From positions 1 through 32,541 of the forward strand of contig NZ_AUFY01000020.1 of NCBI RefSeq assembly GCF_000426745.1: a stretch of 32,541 nucleotides of DNA. Direction: 5' to 3'. The stretch is from Veillonella montpellierensis DSM 17217 (GTDB taxonomy: Bacteria; Bacillota; Negativicutes; Veillonellales; Veillonellaceae). Numbering within the stretch: position 1 is the first letter of the stretch; each line of letters starts with the position of its first letter. Under the pieces are notes generated by a model that was given only the letters and a program-made list of their open reading frames with translations, made no database searches and was not told where the DNA came from. Position numbers and translations under genes: made by a program. Positions 1 through 6,943 of this stretch are shown here, piece after piece.

Positions 1-146
1 GACCCGTTTACGGGTGAGCCAGTAAAATAGGCAAAAGAAAAGCCCCCGAGTAGGGGGCAGCCAGTGGTAATAGAGTGGTTGTCAGATCATTCAATGCCCT
101 CTTTAGAGGGCTACCACTAGAGAAAGACCCTTATAGGGTCAGAGCA
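1..146 (+). other. Hairpin-rich non-coding segment, possible IS200/IS605 right end or omega-RNA
   Basis: Four compact GC-rich hairpins lie in a row: ACCCG-TTTA-CGGGT near the left edge, GCCCCC/GGGGGC (42-47/53-58), GCCCTCT/AGAGGGC (96-102/105-111) inside a wider AGTGGTA/TACCACT stem (63-69/112-118), and GACCC/GGGTC (126-130/136-140). A fifth hairpin at 147-169 is listed separately. No gene is visible apart from a possible C-terminal tail in frame 1 that stops at position 30. A chain of short hairpins is typical of the 3' region of tnpB elements, where the omega-RNA and right end lie. Unrelated structured RNA or stacked terminators are alternatives. The upstream gene is outside the window, so the call stays tentative. 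Confidence 0.35.
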
Positions 147-169
147 AACCACCCGTTCTACGGGTGGTT
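147..169 (+). promoter_or_regulatory. Stem-loop 51 nt upstream of the first beta-barrel gene
   Basis: AACCACCCG (147-155) pairs perfectly with CGGGTGGTT (161-169) around a TTCTA loop. A different but position-matched hairpin precedes the second gene copy (2313-2343). Both end exactly 51 nt before the GTG start, and the sequence between hairpin and start is about 88% identical in the two copies. It could be a 5' UTR stabilising stem, a terminator of the upstream gene without a good U-run, or the terminal hairpin of an IS605-type right end. Confidence 0.5.
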
Positions 170-220
170 ATGATTGTGTAAATAGATATGATAGTGGCAG
201 TGGGCATAAGGAGTAGTAGT

Positions 221-1537
221 GTGAAGGGTAGATATATAAAAAAAGGTGTTGCCTTAGGGATGCTTCTAGCAGTGGCTAGTACATCGATGACTATGGCGAT
301 GGAGGCACGTATTCGTTCCGTGAATCAAGACACACATCAAGTGGTTGATATTATAGAAGGGGCACCGCCAGTTACGATATGGGAAGGCCTCACTACTGAG
401 GGAAGACCTGGTCGGATACAAGTAGAGTTACAACGAGAAGGCGAGGGGTATAAGCTAATATATTCTGGCGAGGTAGAAGGGCGGAGTCATATAACATCAT
501 ATTCCTTCTCTTTGTCGAGAGAACGGTTGATTGGGAGTCCGTTGGGAGGTGTACGAATAATAGCGGAGGGGACTGGTAAACTTCTTGCAACAGATCCTAC
601 GCTAAACCTGAGTTATAACAATAAATTTTGGATTCAGCCTACGTGGTATGATGACAGTAGTGATTTTGCTAAGGCCAGTCGCTATCGCTTAGACCAACGT
701 CCTTCCTATAGGGTGCCAGTAACAGATACCCATTCCGTATGGGTCACGTATCATGAGAATCGATTAGATAAATTATATAATGGACCTAAGAAAAAAAAGG
801 GTGGCTATAGTGTATATAGAAAAAGTGAAGATATGAAGATCGTACGGGTGGGTCTGGATCGTATAAAATCTGACACGATGACTCAAGGTATTTATGTCCT
901 CTATGGATCCGATCGCACTAAGTATTATAAAAAGACAAAATATGATGATCAGATTAGGCTCCTTAGAAATGACGGTGGGATACATATGGCGAATAGTCGC
1001 ACCACGATGTATGGACTTGGTATACATCAAACGAAGAGGTGGACACAGGGAACGTATTATGATGCGTATCTACAAGGTGCCATAATGCGTCGCCATGTGT
1101 GGACCGTGAATGAAGGGGTGTATAATACACAAACATCAGATAATCATGCCCATCATTGGGATGCCTCATTAGAAGTGGGACATACATTTACGGTGAATAA
1201 ACGGATATCGATACAACCTGAATTACAGTATACCTATAGTGACTATCATCAAAGTGGATATACAGATAGTTTGGAACACTCTGTTGCGGCGGTGCATAAA
1301 ACCTATGGGGAAGCAAGACTGGGGGTAAAAACGACCTATGGCCCTCTATATGTGGCGGTGAACCGCTACATGACGCACGATGCAGGGCAAAACTACGCTT
1401 GCTGGGGACACGAAATTGGTGTTGATACATCGTTGCCACATGATATACACGTGCATGCCGTGTGGGCACGTCGACAGAATACAGATACTCATAAAAATCA
1501 AAAATCTATATCCTTAGCAGTGGAAAAGAAATTTTAA
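221..1537 (+). CDS. Secreted outer-membrane beta-barrel (autotransporter-like) protein, copy 1
   Basis: Predicted 438-residue outer-membrane protein. I place the start at the GTG at 221 because AAGGAG lies at 208-213 with a 7-nt gap and because the protein then begins with a clean signal peptide: basic VKGRYIKKG, a hydrophobic stretch, and cleavage near TMA. An ATG at 188 lacks this. The C-terminal half, from about residue 260, alternates aromatic and polar residues in beta-strand style (YGLGIHQTKRW, YDAYLQGA, ISIQPELQYTYSDY) and the chain ends in EKKF. A terminal Phe is the usual signal for outer-membrane insertion. This resembles the autotransporter beta-domain, but the passenger part is short, roughly 230 residues, and I do not recognise it. 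A run of eight A (791-798) codes for lysines. It is a paralogue of the gene at 2395, mostly near-identical but with a strongly divergent patch at about residues 89-140. Function unknown; surface exposure is inferred. Confidence 0.7.
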   Translation: MKGRYIKKGVALGMLLAVASTSMTMAMEARIRSVNQDTHQVVDIIEGAPPVTIWEGLTTEGRPGRIQVELQREGEGYKLIYSGEVEGRSHITSYSFSLSRERLIGSPLGGVRIIAEGTGKLLATDPTLNLSYNNKFWIQPTWYDDSSDFAKASRYRLDQRPSYRVPVTDTHSVWVTYHENRLDKLYNGPKKKKGGYSVYRKSEDMKIVRVGLDRIKSDTMTQGIYVLYGSDRTKYYKKTKYDDQIRLLRNDGGIHMANSRTTMYGLGIHQTKRWTQGTYYDAYLQGAIMRRHVWTVNEGVYNTQTSDNHAHHWDASLEVGHTFTVNKRISIQPELQYTYSDYHQSGYTDSLEHSVAAVHKTYGEARLGVKTTYGPLYVAVNRYMTHDAGQNYACWGHEIGVDTSLPHDIHVHAVWARRQNTDTHKNQKSISLAVEKKF

Positions 1538-1686
1538 TAGATCCATTGTCTGTTGATAGGCGTAGAGAAAACGATAGGGAATAGAGAGATAGTATACTAT
1601 CGTTCATAGATAATAGTATATCTGGGAATAGGATGTTCTTTCCTAGACGATCCTTAGTTGTATCTAACCATAGATGTACACATATA

Positions 1687-1752
1687 AAAAGATGCTCTTA
1701 GGAACTAGACCTACAAGACGTTGTAAGACCTAGCAGCTAGAGCATCTTTTTT
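1687..1752. terminator. Bidirectional terminator between copy 1 and the cobT fragment
   Basis: AAAAGATGCTCT (1687-1698) pairs with AGAGCATCTTTT (1739-1750), with A-rich and T-rich flanks that serve both strands. The inner part also pairs loosely (CTAGACCTAC with GTAAGACCTAG). The same structure recurs at 3863-3929, so it was duplicated with the gene block. It originally separated convergent omp and cobT. Confidence 0.8.
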
Positions 1753-1761
1753 AGTGGTTTC

Positions 1762-2076
1762 TTATTTTACAATGGTATCCATTGCCATCATATCGTCGAG
1801 AGAAGCCATATGCATACATGCATGGTAGGTGGCTTGTAACATGTGTACCATTAATAAAGCTCCCGTTCCTTCACCTACTGCCATATGAGCATGAAGAGGT
1901 ATTTGACTCGGGGTAATGCCAACACGAGATAGGGCTAAGATCATAGCTTTTTCCCGTGACATATGCGATGGAAGAGCATATTGTGATACGGTAGGACATA
2001 TGGTTTGCGCACAGACAAGGGCAACGGCTGTTGTAAACCCATCAATGACGAAAGGAACTTTCGCCCGCGCACAAGT
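1762..2076 (-). pseudogene. cobT: 3' fragment of cobT (C-terminal ~104 residues)
   Basis: This minus-strand segment matches the last third of the intact cobT at 3947-4996 at about 95% nucleotide identity, by my count about 17 differences in 315. It includes the GEGTGALL motif carrying the catalytic Glu. Homology stops sharply after ACAAGT at 2071-2076, where the intact gene continues into the rest of CobT (4261 onward) but this copy runs into unrelated sequence. It lacks the N-terminal two thirds, so it cannot make a working enzyme. The open frame runs on to 2121 only by reading antisense through the neighbouring addA-like remnant. It is a relic of the tandem duplication. Confidence 0.85.
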
Positions 2077-2223
2077 AGAGTTCAGAATGCACAAGATCTC
2101 ATGGATCGCTATGGTATACAAGTGTCTATCTATAACAAAGCACTAGCACAATTGACGTCCTATCCCGTAAAAGAAACGTATCTATATAGTTTACGCTTAC
2201 ATGAAGCAATATTAGTTACCTAG
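2077..2223 (+). pseudogene. 3' remnant of an addA-like helicase-nuclease gene
   Basis: In frame with the TAG at 2221-2223, this encodes about 48 residues. They contain RYGIQVSIYNKALAQ and then PVKETYLYSLRLHEAI. This resembles the C-terminus of AddA-type ATP-dependent nucleases: the RecB-family nuclease motif with a conserved Gln and Tyr (QVSIY), then a closing strand in which the protein describes the Tyr-Leu-Tyr-Ser pattern. The upstream part is missing because the junction with the cobT fragment falls at 2076/2077. No start codon or ribosome site belongs to it. The identification rests on motif memory over a short stretch. If right, a complete addA should lie to the left of this window. Confidence 0.55.
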
Positions 2224-2265
2224 CAATAAATAATTTTTATAACCACATAACTAAATTTCATAATC

Positions 2266-2299
2266 GGGGGGGGGTAGTTGTTAAAAAATAGTATATAAT
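2266..2299 (+). promoter_or_regulatory. G9 tract and -10 box upstream of beta-barrel copy 2
   Basis: Nine consecutive G (2266-2274) stand where a -35 box would be for the perfect TATAAT at 2294-2299; the tract ends 19 nt before it. No other good -35 is visible. Homopolymeric G/C runs at this place are known to cause slippage-driven expression switching of surface proteins in other bacteria. Copy 1 has no such tract in the visible sequence. The promoter call is inferred from the -10 only. Confidence 0.5.
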
Positions 2300-2312
2300 A
2301 TGTATATAGAAA

Positions 2313-2343
2313 ATAAGCCACACTATTTTACAGTGTGGCTTAT
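2313..2343 (+). promoter_or_regulatory. Stem-loop 51 nt upstream of beta-barrel copy 2
   Basis: ATAAGCCACACT (2313-2324) pairs perfectly with AGTGTGGCTTAT (2332-2343) around ATTTTAC. If the TATAAT at 2294 is used, this hairpin forms the very 5' end of the mRNA. It ends the same distance from the start codon as the different hairpin of copy 1 (147-169). It lacks a strong T-run, so termination is not the obvious role. Confidence 0.5.
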
Positions 2344-2394
2344 ATAGTTGGGTACATAGATATGATAGTGGCAGTGGATATAAGGAGTAGTAGT

Positions 2395-3714
2395 GTGAAG
2401 GGAAGATATATAAAGAAAGGTGTTGCCTTAGGGATTCTTCTAGCAGTGGTTAGTACATCGATGACTATGGCGGCGGAGGCACGTATTCGTGTCGTGAATA
2501 AAGATACACAGCAAGTGACTGATATTATAGAAGGGGCACCACCAGTTACGCTAAGGGAAGGTCTCACTACTGAGGGAAGACCTGGTCGGATACAAGCAGA
2601 GTTACAACGAGACGGAGATGGGTATAAGTTAATAGTTTCTGGTGAGGTAGAAGGCCGTAGTGAGCTAAACTCTTGGATTCGACATCTATCAAGAGAAAAG
2701 CTTATAGGTAGCATACTTTGGGATGATTTATGGTGTTATGATAGTAAGACTGGTAAACGTCTTATGACGGATCCTTCACGAGCCATAAGTTATGACAATA
2801 AAATTTGGATTATGCCTACGTGGTATGATGATAGCAGTGATTTTGCTAAGGCCAGTCGCTATCGCTTAGACCAACGTCCTTCCTATAGGGTGCCAGTAAC
2901 AGATAGCCATTTTGTATGGGTCACGTATGATAAGAATCGATTAGATACACTATATAATGGGTCTAAGAAAAAAAAAGGTGGCTATAATGTATATAATAAA
3001 AGTGAGAATATAAAGATAGTACGGGTGGGCCTGGATCGTATAAAATCTGACACGATGACTCAAGGTATTTATGTCCTCTATGGAGCCGATCGCACTAAGT
3101 ATTATAAAAAGACAATATTGGATGATCAGATTCGATTCCTTAGAAATGACGGTGGGATACACGTAGCGAATAGTCGCACCACGATGTATGGGCTTGGTAT
3201 ACATCAAACGAAGCGGTGGAAACAGGGAACGTATTATGATGCGTATCTACAAGGCGCTATGATGCGCCGCCATGTGTGGACTGTGAATGAAGGGGTATAT
3301 TATACACAAACATCGGATAATCGTGCCCATCATTGGGATGCCTCACTAGAGGTGGGACATACAATTAAGGTGAATAAACGGATATCGATACAACCTGAGT
3401 TACAGTATACCTATAGTGACTATCATCAAAGTGCATACACAGATAGTTTAAAGCACCCTGTTGCGGCGGTGCATAAAACCTATGGGGAAGCAAGACTGGG
3501 GGTAAAAGCGACCTATGGCCCTCTACATGTGGCGGTGAACCGCTATATGACGCACGATGCAGGGGAAAACTACGCTTGTTGGGGGCACGAAATTGGCATT
3601 GATACATCCTTGCCACATGATATACAGGTACATGCCGTATGGGCACGTCGACAAAATACAGACACCCATAAAAATCAAAAATCTGTATCGATAGCGGTGG
3701 AAAAGAAATTTTAA
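2395..3714 (+). CDS. Secreted outer-membrane beta-barrel (autotransporter-like) protein, copy 2
   Basis: A 439-residue paralogue of the gene at 221. The GTG start at 2395 has AAGGAG at 2382-2387 with a 7-nt gap and gives the same signal peptide (VKGRYIKKG, hydrophobic core, TMAAEA). The C-terminal barrel-like half ends in EKKF. Most of the protein is nearly identical to copy 1, but residues of about 89-141 differ at most positions and carry one extra residue, flanked by conserved blocks (SGEVEGRS and PTWYDDSSDF). A run of nine A (2968-2976) encodes the lysine stretch that copy 1 encodes with eight A plus a G, so the tract differs without shifting the frame. The upstream G9 tract suggests switchable expression. 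Specific role unknown. Confidence 0.7.
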   Translation: MKGRYIKKGVALGILLAVVSTSMTMAAEARIRVVNKDTQQVTDIIEGAPPVTLREGLTTEGRPGRIQAELQRDGDGYKLIVSGEVEGRSELNSWIRHLSREKLIGSILWDDLWCYDSKTGKRLMTDPSRAISYDNKIWIMPTWYDDSSDFAKASRYRLDQRPSYRVPVTDSHFVWVTYDKNRLDTLYNGSKKKKGGYNVYNKSENIKIVRVGLDRIKSDTMTQGIYVLYGADRTKYYKKTILDDQIRFLRNDGGIHVANSRTTMYGLGIHQTKRWKQGTYYDAYLQGAMMRRHVWTVNEGVYYTQTSDNRAHHWDASLEVGHTIKVNKRISIQPELQYTYSDYHQSAYTDSLKHPVAAVHKTYGEARLGVKATYGPLHVAVNRYMTHDAGENYACWGHEIGIDTSLPHDIQVHAVWARRQNTDTHKNQKSVSIAVEKKF

Positions 3715-3862
3715 TAGATCCATTGTCTGTCGATAGGCGTAGAGAAAACGATAGGGAATAGGGAGATTCGTAGCTACCTTTCATAGGTAATCGTGTATCT
3801 GGGGATAGGATGTTCTTTCCTAAACGATGCTTAGTTGTATCTACCCATAGATATGCATATAT

Positions 3863-3930
3863 AAAAAGATGCTCTTAGAACTAGACCTTACGAGAATTTG
3901 TAAGACCTAGCCCGCTAGAGCATCTTTTTT
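3863..3930. terminator. Bidirectional terminator between copy 2 and cobT
   Basis: AAAAAGATGCTCT (3863-3875) pairs with AGAGCATCTTTTT (3917-3929). It is the second copy of the structure at 1687-1750 and serves the convergent beta-barrel gene and cobT. The loop sequence differs between copies while the outer stem is kept. Confidence 0.85.
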
Positions 3931-3946
3931 GTATGTTTTATATGTT

Positions 3947-4996
3947 TTATTTGACAACGGTATCCATTGCCATCATATCGTCGAGGGAAGCCATATGCAT
4001 ACATGCATGGTAGGTGGCTTGTAACATTTGGACCATTAATAAAGCCCCCGTTCCTTCACCCACTGCCATATGAGCATGAAGTGGTACTTGACTTGGGGTA
4101 ATGCCAACACGAGATAGAGCTAAGATCATAGCTTTTTCCCGTGATATATGCGATGGAATAGCATATTGTGATACGGTAGGGCATATGGTTTGGGCACAGA
4201 CCAAGGCAACGGCTGTTGTAAAACCATCAATGACGAAAGGAACTTTCGCCCGCGCACAAGTTACCATGGCAGCGGTTAAGGCGACGAGGTCAAATCCGCC
4301 AAGTCGTTGTAAAATACATTCCGTAGAATTTAACTTTCCTTTGTGGAATGCTAGTGCATCGGCTACGACACGTTGATATTTGGCGACCGATTCTTCATCA
4401 TTGCCAGCCATATCATCCACAGTCATTGATGAAGGCTCACCAGTCAAAGCGGATAGTACGGCCGCACTGGCTACGGTGTTTCCCATACCGATTTCACCAA
4501 AAGATAGCAAATTAATTTCCTTAAAATTGCGATTAATAAGGGTTGTTATCAGTTTATTTACTTGTTCATACACGTATTGATATGCATCGACAGTCATGGC
4601 AGGTTCTTCTAAGAAGTTAGCACTACCTCGTTGAAACTTGCAATCAACGCCAACGGCTTTATGGCTATTTAAACCTACATCAACAATTTCATAGGGAATA
4701 TGAGAGAAGGTAGCCAATTGTGTAGCTGCTGATTTTTGTTGTAACATTGTTTTAGCTTGTAGTCGTGTTAATTTAGGATTACAACCAACAATACCTGCTT
4801 TAGCAATACCATGGTCAGCAGCAAATATGACATGAAGTGGATTAATGCGATCGTGCATGCATCCCCAAATATGAGTTAGACGTATGAAATAGTCTTCCCA
4901 AACTCCAAAACTATGAGGTCTAATACAACGAGAACTGATTTGTTCTTCTCCGGTAAGCATAGGACCAGCTTGTTTCGTTTGTGTATTTTGATTCAT
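3947..4996 (-). CDS. cobT: Nicotinate-nucleotide--dimethylbenzimidazole phosphoribosyltransferase
   Basis: CobT transfers phosphoribose from nicotinate mononucleotide to a benzimidazole-type base, giving the alpha-ribotide used as the lower ligand of cobamides. The 349-residue length is normal for the family. Visible signatures are FAADHGIAKAGI near residue 60, GEIGMGNT in the middle, and GEGTGALL near the C-terminus, whose Glu (about 314) corresponds to the catalytic Glu of the Salmonella enzyme. The ATG at 4996 has GGAGGT 6 nt upstream. The gene lies 239 nt downstream of thiW on the same strand with no clear terminator between, so read-through from the TPP-controlled operon is possible. That gap contains a perfect palindrome GATGATGCATCATC (5120-5133) but no recognisable cobalamin riboswitch. 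A truncated duplicate lies at 1762-2076. Confidence 0.93.
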   Translation of the reverse strand: MNQNTQTKQAGPMLTGEEQISSRCIRPHSFGVWEDYFIRLTHIWGCMHDRINPLHVIFAADHGIAKAGIVGCNPKLTRLQAKTMLQQKSAATQLATFSHIPYEIVDVGLNSHKAVGVDCKFQRGSANFLEEPAMTVDAYQYVYEQVNKLITTLINRNFKEINLLSFGEIGMGNTVASAAVLSALTGEPSSMTVDDMAGNDEESVAKYQRVVADALAFHKGKLNSTECILQRLGGFDLVALTAAMVTCARAKVPFVIDGFTTAVALVCAQTICPTVSQYAIPSHISREKAMILALSRVGITPSQVPLHAHMAVGEGTGALLMVQMLQATYHACMHMASLDDMMAMDTVVK

Positions 4997-5235
4997 AGGG
5001 CACCTCCAATAGGATAGATTATATATTGATATATGTATACATATACCTATGTATATATCTATTATATGCTTCTTTTACTTTGAAAGCTAGTTACTTCATT
5101 GAAGGATTCTTACTATCAAGATGATGCATCATCCGAGCGGTGATACGTTCGTGAGGGATGAACACAGAATATATGAGTCTGGTTGCATCATAGTCACAAG
5201 AGGAGTAATTAGCTTTATAAACCTTAGGCGTCATA

Positions 5236-5760
5236 TCATTTATGGGATAGAGGAAGCATTCCTTTTTTCTTACAAGCAGAAATGATAATAATTGCTAATA
5301 TAGTCCCGCCAGCGGTGCTAATAAAAAAGGGAGGAATAAATCCTAAGAGAGCGGCTTTTTGATTACCTAGGACATACGATGCGATTGGATAGGCAGCCAA
5401 TCCACCAATAATAGATGTGCCTACTAATTCACCAACATAGGCAAAAGGGAGTTTTTTCGTATATTTGTATAATAGACCCGATAGTAGGGCTCCGCACATA
5501 CTACCTGGAAAGGCAAATACGGTTCCTAGACCTAATAGGTTTCGCAAGAGAGACGCAATAAAAGCAGCACCTACGGCATAACTAGGACCGAGTATGACAG
5601 CAGTTATAATATTGATAAGATGTTGCACCGGTGCACATTTAGAACCAAGTATGGGGAATGAAAAGGTAGATCCTATAATGGCAATGGCAGAAAGGACACC
5701 CGTTAGTACGAGCTTGGTCGTTTGTGATAAACGGCGGTTAGATGTATTATGCTCTTTCAC
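5236..5760 (-). CDS. thiW: ThiW-family S component of an ECF transporter (thiazole uptake)
   Basis: A 174-residue, very hydrophobic protein with about five or six membrane segments and a short basic N-terminus. Its length and Ala/Gly-rich helices (GVLSAIAIIG, SAVILGP-like segments, FPGSMCGALLSGLLY) fit the ThiW substrate-binding subunits of energy-coupling-factor transporters, proposed to import hydroxyethylthiazole. It would need a shared EcfAAT module encoded elsewhere. The start is GTG at 5760 with AAAGGA about 10 nt upstream. The gene overlaps the 3' end of cytX by 14 nt, which implies translational coupling. Its place behind thiE-thiD and cytX under a TPP riboswitch supports the thiamine-precursor role; the exact substrate is inferred. 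Confidence 0.85.
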   Translation of the reverse strand: MKEHNTSNRRLSQTTKLVLTGVLSAIAIIGSTFSFPILGSKCAPVQHLINIITAVILGPSYAVGAAFIASLLRNLLGLGTVFAFPGSMCGALLSGLLYKYTKKLPFAYVGELVGTSIIGGLAAYPIASYVLGNQKAALLGFIPPFFISTAGGTILAIIIISACKKKGMLPLSHK

Positions 5761-6934
5761 GACGATCGCATCCTTTCTTAATGCTTTGTAAGATAAGAAC
5801 GATAAGGGCGGTGAGTACTATAGCTGGTAAGGTAGAACCAAGTACAAATTCTGTGGCTAAGAAATAGCGATAGATGATAAATCCGATTACCCATGATAGC
5901 ATATTTACAACATTAATAGGTTTAGTATAGGCCTTGCCATTGAGTAGGTAGTCCATGATTAATACGGCTGTCATAGGAGCAAATACAGAACCGATAGCAT
6001 ATAAGAAATTAGTGATATCGTCCATAGGGAATATCATAGCGGCAATGGTGCCAATAATAGTAGTTATTCCGGCTAAATACATACCTCGTATACGCGGACT
6101 GAGTGCTTCGCCAGACACGCCAGCTGAATAGGCATCGAGGAAGGTGGTAGTAACCGTTGAAAATATAACGATTAATAAACCAGCCAATCCAAGACCAGCA
6201 GTACTCATAATAACGGCAATATCAGTTACTCCTGTATAGATAGCGGCACACATACCAATGCAATACATAAACGTACTAGTAAGAGAATAGATGATAACGC
6301 TGACTACCGTTGCTTTTACAGGCTCCTTCGCATGGTGTGTATAATCGCTGATCAATGGTAACCAAGAAAGGGGCATGGCTATTGATAATTCGATGGCCAT
6401 GCTAAATGCTAAGGAATCATCAGTTACAGTAGGCATAATTGTTTGATTGGCAATTAGACCACATAATACGAGGGTTAAAGCAAATAACATGCCCATGGCG
6501 GTACCATTTATTTTCGTAAAGTTGGTGAGACCAATGCGCAACCAACCTAAAATACAAAGGCCGATAATACAAGCCCAAACAGGTTGAGTTAGATTGATAA
6601 TGCTGTTAGCGGATAGAGAACCATCATAAATCATGATGGATGTCCAACCAATTAATTGGATAATGTTTAGAATGATGAATAAAAGGCTACCTGAGGTACC
6701 GAAAGCATCTTTTACCGTTTCCATAGCGGTTTTTCCTTTTTTGGCACCAATATAACCAGCTCCAAAGAGGATACCACCACCGATAATGTGACCAATGATG
6801 ATGGCGAGGAGGCCTTTTTCAATGCCAAGTGGTGAAAAATAAGTACCTGTTAATATTTCGGCAATTGAAACGGCTGCACCAAACCAGATTAAGCCGTTTG
6901 ATAATAATGTTGTTCGTTCTGTCGATTGTTTCAT
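5747..6934 (-). CDS. cytX: CytX-type hydroxymethylpyrimidine permease
   Basis: A 395-residue integral membrane protein with about 12 hydrophobic segments, of the NCS1 (cytosine/purine permease) family. CytX members are linked by genomic context to thiamine operons and are thought to import the pyrimidine precursor HMP. Seen here are the N-terminal segment LIWFGAAVSIAEILTG followed by GIEKGLLAIIIGH and GAGYIGAKKG, typical of the family. AGGAG stands 5 nt before the ATG at 6934. It follows thiE-thiD after 9 nt and overlaps thiW, so the three form one transcription unit. Substrate assignment rests on family and context, not on residues I can verify. Confidence 0.87.
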   Translation of the reverse strand: MKQSTERTTLLSNGLIWFGAAVSIAEILTGTYFSPLGIEKGLLAIIIGHIIGGGILFGAGYIGAKKGKTAMETVKDAFGTSGSLLFIILNIIQLIGWTSIMIYDGSLSANSIINLTQPVWACIIGLCILGWLRIGLTNFTKINGTAMGMLFALTLVLCGLIANQTIMPTVTDDSLAFSMAIELSIAMPLSWLPLISDYTHHAKEPVKATVVSVIIYSLTSTFMYCIGMCAAIYTGVTDIAVIMSTAGLGLAGLLIVIFSTVTTTFLDAYSAGVSGEALSPRIRGMYLAGITTIIGTIAAMIFPMDDITNFLYAIGSVFAPMTAVLIMDYLLNGKAYTKPINVVNMLSWVIGFIIYRYFLATEFVLGSTLPAIVLTALIVLILQSIKKGCDRRERA

Positions 6935-6943
6935 AAAAACTCC

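Noticed and set aside
1-180. Hairpin cluster as a CRISPR array
   Set aside because: The stems differ in sequence and spacing; there are no identical repeats with regular spacers.
188-220. ATG at 188 as start of beta-barrel copy 1 (and the matching upstream start of copy 2)
   Set aside because: No Shine-Dalgarno there, and it would put 11 residues before the signal peptide, whereas GTG at 221 and 2395 have AAGGAG at 7 nt.
1762-2121. 119-residue CobT-like protein as a working gene
   Set aside because: Lacks two thirds of CobT, and its first residues are antisense to the addA-like remnant; no ribosome site.
2005-2223. 72-residue protein starting at 2005
   Set aside because: Its first 24 codons are antisense to the cobT fragment; only the part after 2076 resembles a real protein end.
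4997-5235. Cobalamin riboswitch before cobT
   Set aside because: No B12-box or the conserved core segments could be found on the minus strand; only a short palindrome is present.
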